DNA of 64,000 bases from CAG-390 sp045644325 (GTDB lineage Bacteria; Bacillota; Clostridia; Oscillospirales; CAG-272), in assembly GCA_045644325.1 (NCBI GenBank), contig JAZRGT010000099.1, positions 13,608-77,607 on the forward strand. Direction: 5' to 3'. The translations under genes and the position numbers were made by a program. Positions 35,320 through 42,738 of the stretch are shown piece after piece. The notes under the pieces are model-generated. The model did no database searches, was not told the DNA's origin, and worked only from the letters and a program-made list of their open reading frames with translations. Numbering within the stretch: position 1 is the first letter of the stretch; the number at the start of each line of letters is the position of its first letter.

Positions 35320-36288
35320 TCAATTAAGCTTATCTATACTCTCACCGATCAGCTCCGAGCCGTATAAATCGACCGCAAACGGATAGTATGCGGTATGATA
35401 TTCCTTAAGTATCGCTATATCAGATCCTTCTATAAGACCGGCATCAAATGCCTCTGTCAGGGTATACAAGCGGTTTCCGTCGAAGCCGTAGATACGGTTT
35501 CCGTTCTGATATACGAACACCTCTTCGCCGACTTCTTCATATTTAAGAGCATTGACGTAATATTTCAGCGGTGATTTATAGATAAAGAATACAACGTCGT
35601 CAAAAAGTCCGTAATAGTCGGTAATAACCACATCGTCAACCGTCGCTGTGTCGAGCTCCTTAAGAAGAAATTCGGTTACAACAGCTTGTTTAGCAAGCAT
35701 TTCGGTCTCGGGGTCAAAGACCAATCTTTGAATATCGGGAACAGACACGGTCACGTCTTTGAGTTCTTTATAAAATCTTGCGTAATAATAAGCTTCACAC
35801 AAATGACCGTGCATTTCGCTGATATCCGAATAAGAAAGCTCGCCGCTTGAATACAGCTCGTTTGCGGAGAGTAATACGCCGTCTTTAAAACCGTAAACTC
35901 CCTCTGAGATAAAATTATGATTTGCAACGATCGCGGAATCAATTTGAGCCGTGGAACGGGTGTTATCAGTAAACATAATATATCCGTTATATGTTCCGAG
36001 ATATTCCGCTCCGATCTGTCCCTTGCGATTGAAATTCTCAAGGAATTCTACCAGAGGAATCCGACGGCGGGTCTTCTCTCGCCACGCCTTGTTCACTGCG
36101 TCTAAGAATTCCTGATTTATAATACTGTGATCGAGATTCGACCTCTGCATAGGAATTACAGTATCTTCCTTTTTCGTAGGCGCTGACACAAGTCCGCGAT
36201 CATTCGACTTATATATGATTACTGCTACAGGGATAATAAGAAAGACGAGTGCAAAAATTATAATATTCCTTATAAGATGTTCTTTCAT
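35320..36288 (-). CDS. Hypothetical protein with an N-terminal membrane anchor
   Basis: 322 residues from the ATG at 36288 (AAGGAG seven bases upstream); an upstream open stretch to 36360 covers the promoter. One TM at about 7-28 is followed by an extracytoplasmic, mixed alpha/beta region rich in Tyr and acidic residues. No family or catalytic motif was recognised. It has its own sigma-A promoter. Confidence 0.65.
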   Translation of the reverse strand: MKEHLIRNIIIFALVFLIIPVAVIIYKSNDRGLVSAPTKKEDTVIPMQRSNLDHSIINQEFLDAVNKAWREKTRRRIPLVEFLENFNRKGQIGAEYLGTYNGYIMFTDNTRSTAQIDSAIVANHNFISEGVYGFKDGVLLSANELYSSGELSYSDISEMHGHLCEAYYYARFYKELKDVTVSVPDIQRLVFDPETEMLAKQAVVTEFLLKELDTATVDDVVITDYYGLFDDVVFFIYKSPLKYYVNALKYEEVGEEVFVYQNGNRIYGFDGNRLYTLTEAFDAGLIEGSDIAILKEYHTAYYPFAVDLYGSELIGESIDKLN

Positions 36289-36331
36289 ATCGTATCTCCT
36301 TTCTTTAGACACGCCGAAATTATCTATACTA

Positions 36332-36360
36332 ATAATATCACATTTCCCTTCTCTTGTCAA
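36332..36360 (-). promoter_or_regulatory. Sigma-A promoter of the 322-residue protein gene
   Basis: Minus strand TTGACA and TATTAT with a 17-bp spacer. Confidence 0.7.
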
Positions 36361-36362
36361 TA

Positions 36363-36395
36363 GAAAACAACACAGCGCTGGGCCGTGTTGTTTTC
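36363..36395 (-). terminator. Terminator after the FAD oxidoreductase gene
   Basis: GAAAACAACAC pairs with GTGTTGTTTTC around a GC-rich centre just downstream of the oxidoreductase stop codon. Confidence 0.65.
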
Positions 36396-36405
36396 ATTTA
36401 TGAAA

Positions 36406-38250
36406 TTAATAAATTCTTACCTCATATACCTTGATCGCGGGGGCGCCGTTGGTTGCGAGGACGTGGATCTTAACCTCGTCTGCCTCGGTGGGATCTACGT
36501 CGCAGACTGCAAGGCGGAGATAGTTGCCGCGGACTTCCTTCTTGGAAACTTCCTTGCCGTCCTTATAAAGAACAACGTCGAAGTCCTTGAGAAGCTCGGG
36601 AGCAACGCCGATTCTCTGCTGAGACTGTCTGTTAGCGGACATAGTAACACGGATGGGGTATGCGAAGTTGGAGTCGGAGGTTACTCTTACCTGGCTTACG
36701 GTCTTTGCGCCGTCGAGCTTGAGGGTAAGGGTCTCGCCACCCTCGGAGATCGAATCGGTCATCCAAGCGTTATGCTCCTCGCCGATCTTTCTCGATACGC
36801 CGTTGATGACCTTCTCGGGCTCGCCGCCTGCGATGAAGGAAGAAGCCGAAACGGTTGCGGTGAGTGCCATATCCTTTGCGTCCTCATTCTTGTAAGGCAG
36901 GGGGAGATAGCCGTCTTCGCGGAGCATGATCTGCTGAAGCTCGGTGATGTGCTCGCCTACGCCGCGGGGATCGCAGCCGTACTTATCGCAGAGAGAAGCC
37001 GCAACGCCGACAGCCTGACCGCCGTTTGCACAGCAAGAGATAATTCTTGTGGATGCAAGGCCGAGCTTGGTTGTGGAGATATTTCTTCCCGCCATAAAGA
37101 GGTTCTTGATGTTCTTGGAGTAGTAGCAACGGTAAGGAACGGTATAGATACCCTCGAAGTGGTTGCAATCGGAGGGGAGAATATCGAAGTCAAGAAGTCC
37201 GTGGGGCGCGTGAAGGTCTACGCACCAACCTGCGTGGATAACAGCGTCATCGAATACTTTGTGATCGAGAATATCATTCTCGTTGAGCATATAGTCACCC
37301 ATAAGTCTGCGGCTCTCGCGCATTCCGGGGAGTGCGCCTACCCAGATAAGCTCGAAGTTATCTGCGCCGTGCTCGCCGCCGTTCTTGATGTGATCCCAGA
37401 GACCGTATGCATAAGCGTAGAGATCGTCACGGATCTTTTCATAGTCCTCGATGATGTCCTCGCCGTCGCCCATAAGCTCGAGCCACCAGTAGCCGTAGTC
37501 AACTGCCGCGCAGGAGTTAGCGGAAAGGCGGAGCCATTCCTCGGGGTCGGGAGCCATGGAAGCATCAACCTTCATAGTCTTGGAGTGAACTCTGTAACGG
37601 AGCTGATGCTCGGTGAGGTGCTTTGCGAAAGGAGGAGGAGTGAACTTAACGGGCTTGCCGGTGTCGACAGCCTTCATAAGGATGGTGTTACCCATTCTCT
37701 CGTTGTTAGCCTCTGCGGGAGCGTGGGGCTCGCCGGTTTCAGCCTTGGATTCGCTTCCCTGTCTGAACTCTGCGCCTGCGAAGTAGCCGAGGGTACCGTT
37801 ACCGGTACAGTCAGCGAAGATGGGAGCGGTGATGCGGAGACGGAGCTCGGTAGTCTCCTGGAAGCACTTGATCGCTACGATGCGATCGTCCTCAACCTCG
37901 CAATCGTACATTGCGGTGTTGAAATATGTAGTAAGATTGGGCTCTTCCTTTGCCTTACGGAAAAGGACCATATCCCAAGTGGAATAGCTGAAGGAATCGT
38001 TTACAGCCTTGTTCTCAAGCATAAGCTCGTAAACAAGTCCGCTCTCTGCATAGTCGGGCTGACGAAGGCTCTGGTCAGCGCCTGAGATGTGGATACGGAT
38101 CTCGCTGGATGCGTTGCCGCCGAGTACGGGACGGGCGTGGATGAGCGCAGTCTTAACACCCTCACGAGCCGCCGCGATAGCAGCACAAAGTCCGGACATA
38201 CCTCCGCCGACAACAACAAAGGAATAATGTTCTTCTCTGAATCTCTTCAT
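36406..38250 (-). CDS. FAD-dependent oxidoreductase with a C-terminal beta-sandwich domain
   Basis: 614 residues. The FAD dinucleotide-binding motif VVVGGGMSGLCAAIAAAREG is at the N-terminus. GGNASSEIRIHISGADQ and the later IFADCTGNGTLGYFAGAEF place it in the FAD_oxidored family (PF12831-like), found in carbohydrate and xenobiotic loci of gut anaerobes. Residues about 480-614 resemble an F5/8 type C-like beta sandwich. There is no signal peptide, so it should be cytoplasmic. The substrate is unknown and the gene stands alone, divergent from mscL. Confidence 0.85.
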   Translation of the reverse strand: MKRFREEHYSFVVVGGGMSGLCAAIAAAREGVKTALIHARPVLGGNASSEIRIHISGADQSLRQPDYAESGLVYELMLENKAVNDSFSYSTWDMVLFRKAKEEPNLTTYFNTAMYDCEVEDDRIVAIKCFQETTELRLRITAPIFADCTGNGTLGYFAGAEFRQGSESKAETGEPHAPAEANNERMGNTILMKAVDTGKPVKFTPPPFAKHLTEHQLRYRVHSKTMKVDASMAPDPEEWLRLSANSCAAVDYGYWWLELMGDGEDIIEDYEKIRDDLYAYAYGLWDHIKNGGEHGADNFELIWVGALPGMRESRRLMGDYMLNENDILDHKVFDDAVIHAGWCVDLHAPHGLLDFDILPSDCNHFEGIYTVPYRCYYSKNIKNLFMAGRNISTTKLGLASTRIISCCANGGQAVGVAASLCDKYGCDPRGVGEHITELQQIMLREDGYLPLPYKNEDAKDMALTATVSASSFIAGGEPEKVINGVSRKIGEEHNAWMTDSISEGGETLTLKLDGAKTVSQVRVTSDSNFAYPIRVTMSANRQSQQRIGVAPELLKDFDVVLYKDGKEVSKKEVRGNYLRLAVCDVDPTEADEVKIHVLATNGAPAIKVYEVRIY

Positions 38251-38392
38251 TTAAATAATTTCCTCCGAAGATAATTTTTTCATACAGATTAATTATACTA
38301 TATTTTATCAGAAAGGTCAATACCTATTTAGGGCTTGTACATCAATTATCTGTAAATTTTCGTTTATTTATCGAAAAAAATCAGAAATTCTC

Positions 38393-38421
38393 TTGACATA
38401 TTGAATAATTAGCTTTATAAT
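38393..38421 (+). promoter_or_regulatory. Consensus sigma-A promoter of mscL
   Basis: Perfect TTGACA and TATAAT with a 17-bp spacer, 33 bp before the start codon. Confidence 0.85.
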
Positions 38422-38453
38422 ATTATATGATTAAAATAGCCGGAGGTTTTATT

Positions 38454-38987
38454 ATGGCAAAGAAAAAGAGCACCTTTGGTGCGGACTTCAAGAAATTCAT
38501 TTCTCGCGGAAACGTAGTTGATATGGCAGTCGGCGTTGTTGTCGGCGGCGCGTTCAGCAAGATCGTAACCGGTTTTGTTAACTACGTCATCAATCCCTTC
38601 GTAGGCATCTTCCTCAAGAGCGGCAGCCTTGACTCGATCAAGACCGTTATCACTCCCGAAGAGCTCAACGAGGCGGGGGAAGTTGTTACCGCAGAGGTTG
38701 CACTCCTTTGGGGTACTTGGCTCCAGACCATCATCGACTTCCTTATCATCGCTTTCTGCATCTTCTGCGTTGTCAGAATGATCAACAAGATCAAGGATAA
38801 GGCAAACGAGAAGGAAGCTCTTGCAAAGGCTGAGGCTGATGCTGCCGCTAAGAAGGCTGCTGACGAGAAGGCAGCGGCTGACGCAGAGGCTGCAAAGGCA
38901 AAGGCTGAGGAAGAGGCTGCATTCCGCGCTTCCATTATGAAGCAGACCGAGCTTCTCGCTGAGATCAGCAAGTCTCTCAAGAAGTAA
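38454..38987 (+). CDS. mscL: Large-conductance mechanosensitive channel MscL with a long C-terminal coiled coil
   Basis: 177 residues from the ATG at 38454 (GGAGG eight bases upstream). The TM1 region FISRGNVVDMAVGVVVGGAF and TM2 region LQTIIDFLIIAFCIFCVV are clear. MscL opens under membrane tension and protects against hypo-osmotic shock. Family members are mostly 120-150 residues; here the cytoplasmic end is extended by an Ala/Lys/Glu-rich helix (about 118-155) before the usual amphipathic C-terminal bundle (TELLAEISKSLKK). Confidence 0.95.
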   Translation: MAKKKSTFGADFKKFISRGNVVDMAVGVVVGGAFSKIVTGFVNYVINPFVGIFLKSGSLDSIKTVITPEELNEAGEVVTAEVALLWGTWLQTIIDFLIIAFCIFCVVRMINKIKDKANEKEALAKAEADAAAKKAADEKAAADAEAAKAKAEEEAAFRASIMKQTELLAEISKSLKK

Positions 38988-38998
38988 TTTACACACAA

Positions 38999-39020
38999 GG
39001 GACGGCTTAAATGCCGTCCC
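38999..39020. repeat. Small palindrome GGGACGGC/GCCGTCCC
   Basis: A perfect 8-bp stem between mscL and the zinc-ribbon gene. It has no U-tract, so it is not a clear terminator; it resembles dispersed palindromic units. Confidence 0.45.
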
Positions 39021-39043
39021 TACGCATTACCCGGAGGTTTAAT

Positions 39044-39493
39044 ATGAAAAACAAAACTCCATTTCGCGAGCGAGTATGGCAATTTATGCAAGGACGCAAC
39101 GGCGTTGACGCGCTTTACAATTTTCAGATAATCGTTTGCTTCGTTCTTATAATCGTGAATTTCTTTCTCACGGGTATACCGAAGCTGATCATCAGCGTCA
39201 TCTATCTCGCTATCATTTCCTGGGCATTTTTCAGATATTTGTCGAAAAATCTCTACAAAAGACGTAAAGAAAACGCAGATTTTCTTCGTTTTATAAAAAA
39301 ATTTGCCGCATTTTTCCGCCTGCAGCGTGACCGTATACGCGACAGAAAAACTCACGTTTACCGCCGCTGTCCGAAATGCAAGAACGTTTTGCGCCTGCCC
39401 AAAAAGGCGGGAAAGCACAACGTCTGCTGTCCCTGCTGTTCTCACAGATTCGGCGTTTATATTGCGGGATTTGCCCCAAAGGGCGATAAGTAA
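39044..39493 (+). CDS. Small membrane protein with a C-terminal zinc ribbon
   Basis: 149 residues from the ATG at 39044 (CCGGAGG upstream). Two TM helices (about 27-48 and 50-70) are followed by a basic stretch and a zinc ribbon with CPKC and CPCC pairs (about 110-140). It follows mscL by 56 bp and may share its transcript. Function unknown. Confidence 0.75.
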   Translation: MKNKTPFRERVWQFMQGRNGVDALYNFQIIVCFVLIIVNFFLTGIPKLIISVIYLAIISWAFFRYLSKNLYKRRKENADFLRFIKKFAAFFRLQRDRIRDRKTHVYRRCPKCKNVLRLPKKAGKHNVCCPCCSHRFGVYIAGFAPKGDK

Positions 39494-39496
39494 AAA

Positions 39497-39534
39497 TAAA
39501 GCCAAGGATTTGAGTTCCTTGGCTTTATTTTTAT
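39497..39534. terminator. Bidirectional terminator
   Basis: AATAAAGCCAAGGA pairs with TCCTTGGCTTTATT, flanked by A- and T-runs, between the zinc-ribbon gene and the OadA-like gene. Confidence 0.88.
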
Positions 39535-40589
39535 ATTATATGAATTCCTTTTTCGGGATGTGAGTGAAGCAGATCAAGGCAATAGCGCTTGGCGTTTCTG
39601 CGCTTGAAAAAGTCGATTGCGTCCCCTCCCCAAAGAGCGTATGTCAGTACATCCTCTTCCTGCTCCGACCAAGCGGCGATTTTATCTTCGATAAGCTCAA
39701 GTGAGGGCTCGATCATATCAGCGGGACGAACGAGAACAAGCGGCTCACCGCCGCAAATCGCGGAGATGAGATCTTGCGAGATCGGGCAAGGAGTTCTGCC
39801 GTATTTACCGAGGAGAAGATCCTTGAACCGGGGAGAGACCTCTGCGTAAGGCTCTTTGAAATGATTCATAACAGCTTGCTCAATAACGATATCACGAACA
39901 AAACCGAAAAGCGGAGGATGTCCAGCGTCCGGGCAGAGTTTTTCTATCTCATCCGCATATTCTGCGGGTATTGGATCGCTGATATCGTTTTCGTATAAAT
40001 CCGCACCTGAATCAATCGCTATTTTCGAAATCACGGTAGACATACCCGAAACGCCAAGCGGGAGATTTACTGCTTCTTTAATCGCTTTCACGGTGTCGCG
40101 GCAGGAAAAATCTTCCGACATTGAGAAGAGCCAGATTCCGTCGGCGCCGAGTGCTGAAAGCTGTGCGGCGTAGCCTGCAAAGAACGAGGGAGAATACGCC
40201 GGATTCTTTGAATAGACCATACCCGCATATACTTTCACTCCGCATCTTTTGGCGGCGGTGATTGCCGTTTGCAGATTGCGCGGATCATTTAGCGGATCGT
40301 ATATCCTGAACTCGGAAATTCCGTTTTCGACAGCTCGTGTTACGAACGCCTCGACAATATCGTCGGATAAAATCCTGTCGGAAACGAGGCATTGTCCCGC
40401 AATAGTCAGCGAAAGCGGAGTATTCGCCGTTTCTGCACGAATTGCGCGGAGCAGATCCCACGGATCGTAATCAAGCTCGGAAAAGCAAACGCGAGTCACA
40501 TCGATGGCGACGTAATGATAACAGTCCAATTGCCCGAGTGTGTCAAGTTCTGCGTAGCCGAGCGTGGTATATTCATTGAAAGCATCCAT
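39531..40589 (-). CDS. Degenerate OadA/pyruvate-carboxylase-type carboxyltransferase homologue
   Basis: 352 residues, uninterrupted. It aligns with the carboxyltransferase domain of OadA or transcarboxylase 5S: YDPWDLLRAI, FRIYDPLNDPRNLQTAI (94-110), LGADGIWLFSMSE, DSGADLYENDIS, then the PYC_OADA part FKDLLLGKYGRTPCPI, VRPADMIEPSLE and EEDVLTYALW. Every catalytic feature is missing. The N-terminal strand with the metal-binding DTTLRDAHQS is absent. RGQN is AGQC. The KDM lysine that is carboxylated and binds metal is replaced (FSMS, 155-158). The HxH metal ligands are replaced (NLPLGVSG, 175-182). About 100 residues of the middle are deleted. There is no biotinyl domain. It is the last gene of the biotin-less operon, so a structural role is more likely than catalysis. 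Confidence 0.8.
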   Translation of the reverse strand: MDAFNEYTTLGYAELDTLGQLDCYHYVAIDVTRVCFSELDYDPWDLLRAIRAETANTPLSLTIAGQCLVSDRILSDDIVEAFVTRAVENGISEFRIYDPLNDPRNLQTAITAAKRCGVKVYAGMVYSKNPAYSPSFFAGYAAQLSALGADGIWLFSMSEDFSCRDTVKAIKEAVNLPLGVSGMSTVISKIAIDSGADLYENDISDPIPAEYADEIEKLCPDAGHPPLFGFVRDIVIEQAVMNHFKEPYAEVSPRFKDLLLGKYGRTPCPISQDLISAICGGEPLVLVRPADMIEPSLELIEDKIAAWSEQEEDVLTYALWGGDAIDFFKRRNAKRYCLDLLHSHPEKGIHII

Positions 40590-40592
40590 AAC

Positions 40593-40721
40593 TTATTTTT
40601 CTTCTGCTTTCTCTTCCTTTTTCTCGGAGGCTTCGCCTTCTTTTGCGGACTCTTCCTCTTTGATCTCTTCAATTTCAACGACGTATTCCTTGCCGTTTAC
40701 CTTCACTTTGAATTTTCTCAT
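40593..40721 (-). CDS. 42-residue remnant of a biotin carrier protein, without the biotinyl domain
   Basis: Reads MRKFKVKVNGKEYVVEIEEI and then an acidic Lys/Glu tail (IKEEESAKEG and AEEK at the end). The first 20 residues match the N-terminus of MmdC/transcarboxylase 1.3S carrier proteins. In those proteins an Ala/Pro linker and the biotinyl domain with an AMKM lysine follow; here a stop codon comes at residue 43 and no AMKM motif occurs downstream. It lies 3 bp upstream of the OadA-like gene and 8 bp downstream of the OadG-like gene, at the carrier's usual position. Confidence 0.72.
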   Translation of the reverse strand: MRKFKVKVNGKEYVVEIEEIKEEESAKEGEASEKKEEKAEEK

Positions 40722-40729
40722 TTTACACC

Positions 40730-41032
40730 TCAGCCTATGCGGCGGTTATTTGTTCTTTTGAATGATACTACGCGGAAAGCGGGGACTTCTTCTCTGCCCT
40801 CGGCTTTCGCTTCTTCCTCTAAAATAATTGCGATTGCGGCTGTGACAGCGGCGACTTCCTCGGAATCATCCTCTTCGGGAATCACAGCTTGCTGTTCGGC
40901 AATTTGCTTTCTTTCGATCCATTTACGCAGATATGCAAGACCGATATAAAGAGCCGCGACGACTATAACGCCGATGATCACGAAAAGCATGGAGCCGTTC
41001 TGTGTGGGCTCGGAATTAAGTAAAAAGTTCAT
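40730..41032 (-). CDS. OadG-like membrane subunit (decarboxylase gamma chain)
   Basis: 100 residues from the ATG at 41032 (AGAGGT upstream). One N-terminal TM (about 14-34) is followed by an acidic linker and the OadG signature AAVTAAIAIILEEE and AFRVVSFKR. In sodium-pumping decarboxylases this small subunit joins the carboxyltransferase to the membrane beta subunit. No beta subunit gene is present here. It sits 4 bp from the carboxyltransferase gene. Confidence 0.8.
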   Translation of the reverse strand: MNFLLNSEPTQNGSMLFVIIGVIVVAALYIGLAYLRKWIERKQIAEQQAVIPEEDDSEEVAAVTAAIAIILEEEAKAEGREEVPAFRVVSFKRTNNRRIG

Positions 41033-41036
41033 CGAC

Positions 41037-42497
41037 TTACCTCTTTTTGCGCACGGGAGTCGCATTCTTTTTGCCGAGGAGCATATGGAGTGCAGCGATC
41101 ACGCGGGGGCGGAGCTCGGAGGGAGTCAGGATATCGTCGATTTCACCGCAGAGAGCGGCATCATTGGGCGAAGCGAGCTTTTCGCGCCATTCGATCTCAA
41201 GCATCTCGCGGCTTGCGGTCAGATCGTTCTGCCTGATGCGTTCGCTCCAGACGAAGGCAACCGATGCTTCGGGCGAAAGCGCGCTGATGCAGGAGTCGGT
41301 CAGCGCGAACGCGATATCCGCGCCGAGAGATTTCGACGCCATATAGACGAATCCAACGCCGTAGGCTCTGCCGATGACGGAGGTTATCTTCGGATTCGAT
41401 GAGAACGCAAATGCATCCGTCATAGCCGCAGCACTTTCGAGGTAGAAGGCATTTTCCGTGACGGAATTGTCAAATCCGGGGCAATCGACGAAGGAGAGCA
41501 GCGGCAGACCGAATGAGTCTGCAAATTTCTGTATTTTTGTTATAACGCGGCAAGCGCCGGGAGTGAGTGCGCCATCCTTATGCGCGCGCTCCGATGCCAT
41601 AAAAGCGCATCCGACACCGCCTACGGAGGCAAAACCAACGGCAATTTCGGGTGCGTATTCGGCAAACAGACGGATATAATTCTTTTTATCCGATATTTCC
41701 GCAACGAGTGCTTCACCGCAGAGTAATCGGAGGTCGGGGGCGCGTTGAAGTTCAAACTCGGGAATATCGAAGTCAACGGCAGTTCCCTCGGTATTATTAG
41801 AAGGTAGAAAACCTATCAGATTTCGCGCAAAGCGGTAAAGCTCGGCTTCATCCTCGGCTTCGTAAGCAGAAATACCCTCGGGTGCGGGGAATGTTTTCGT
41901 TCCGTTTACAAAGGGAGATACGGCGTAGATCTCTGACGATTCCTTTACGGAAACAATGAAATCAAACGATGATGCGAATACAGCATGAGTGCCGCCGCAG
42001 ACGCCGGGAACGAGTGCGATACGCGGAACGATACCGACGGCGGAGCTGTTTGCCGCGGCGGTCCTTCCGAGTGCGGCGAGCATTTTTGCGCCCTCGTAGA
42101 TATACGCGCCGTCACTGTCGAAGATCCCGACGATGGGAGCACCGTTGCGCAGAGCCATTGAGTAAAGGTCGCAGATCAGTTTGCCCGATGTCGAATCGAA
42201 GGCTCCGTTCATTCGTGCACGGTCTTGAGCGAAGGCGTATACAAGTCTTCCGCCTACAGCACCGTAGCCGCAGATAACGCCCGCGGGCTCGTCGGGATCG
42301 GAGGAGCGGTTCATATACGCACCGATGCGCGAGAAGGTGCCGTGATCGAAAAGCGCGGTCAGTCGTGCCGCAGCAGTAAACTCGCCCGTGCTTTCAACAG
42401 CCGCAGAAACGTCGATCTCGCGAAGCATTTCGGTCAGCTTTTCCGCCGTCATCGCGCGGCGCAGGCTTTTATTTTTTTCTTTAGAGTTGTTATCCAT
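41037..42497 (-). CDS. Divergent acyl-CoA carboxyltransferase (MmdA/PccB family)
   Basis: 486 residues with the two crotonase-like halves of acyl-CoA carboxyltransferase. Recognisable parts are RLTALFDHGTF, GYGAVGGRLVYAFAQD, PIVGIFDSDGA, FVDCPGFDNS, KITSVIGRAYGVGFVYMASKSLGAD. Key sites differ from active enzymes: DSGGARIQEG is DSDGAYIYEG (127-136), the oxyanion motif GPCAGGAVYSP is PGVCGGTHAVF (164-174), and RKAYGGAYIVM is GRAYGVGFVYM. The conserved GGIIRHGAKLL loop is not conserved. It is the first gene of the four-gene operon (carboxyltransferase, OadG-like, carrier remnant, OadA-like). Confidence 0.82.
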   Translation of the reverse strand: MDNNSKEKNKSLRRAMTAEKLTEMLREIDVSAAVESTGEFTAAARLTALFDHGTFSRIGAYMNRSSDPDEPAGVICGYGAVGGRLVYAFAQDRARMNGAFDSTSGKLICDLYSMALRNGAPIVGIFDSDGAYIYEGAKMLAALGRTAAANSSAVGIVPRIALVPGVCGGTHAVFASSFDFIVSVKESSEIYAVSPFVNGTKTFPAPEGISAYEAEDEAELYRFARNLIGFLPSNNTEGTAVDFDIPEFELQRAPDLRLLCGEALVAEISDKKNYIRLFAEYAPEIAVGFASVGGVGCAFMASERAHKDGALTPGACRVITKIQKFADSFGLPLLSFVDCPGFDNSVTENAFYLESAAAMTDAFAFSSNPKITSVIGRAYGVGFVYMASKSLGADIAFALTDSCISALSPEASVAFVWSERIRQNDLTASREMLEIEWREKLASPNDAALCGEIDDILTPSELRPRVIAALHMLLGKKNATPVRKKR

Positions 42498-42576
42498 AGA
42501 TATATCTCCAAATTCTGATATTCATTTAATTATACCATAAATTCCTCTTTTTTACAATAGGGATTTCAATTTCCGA

Positions 42577-42605
42577 TTGAAAAGGCGCAAGAAATGTGGT
42601 ATAAT
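42577..42605 (+). promoter_or_regulatory. Sigma-A promoter of the membrane XRE regulator gene
   Basis: TTGAAA and TATAAT with a 17-bp spacer, giving a leader of about 125 nt. Confidence 0.7.
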
Positions 42606-42738
42606 AGGGTAAAAACCGCAAATTCTCGCATTCCGAGAGTGATTCTCGGTCTGATGGGTGGACTTTTCTCTGACAAAATGGTAGAATGTAGCCACAGCCA
42701 AGCCGGCACGGCTGATTCAAACCTTATGGAGGTACGTT

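Noticed and set aside
36385..38085. 566-residue open frame on the plus strand
   Set aside because: Antisense to the FAD oxidoreductase; no start signal or recognisable domain.
39531..42497. Ordinary oxaloacetate or methylmalonyl-CoA decarboxylase operon
   Set aside because: The biotinyl domain, the OadA metal and lysine residues and an OadB gene are all absent, so normal activity is not supported.
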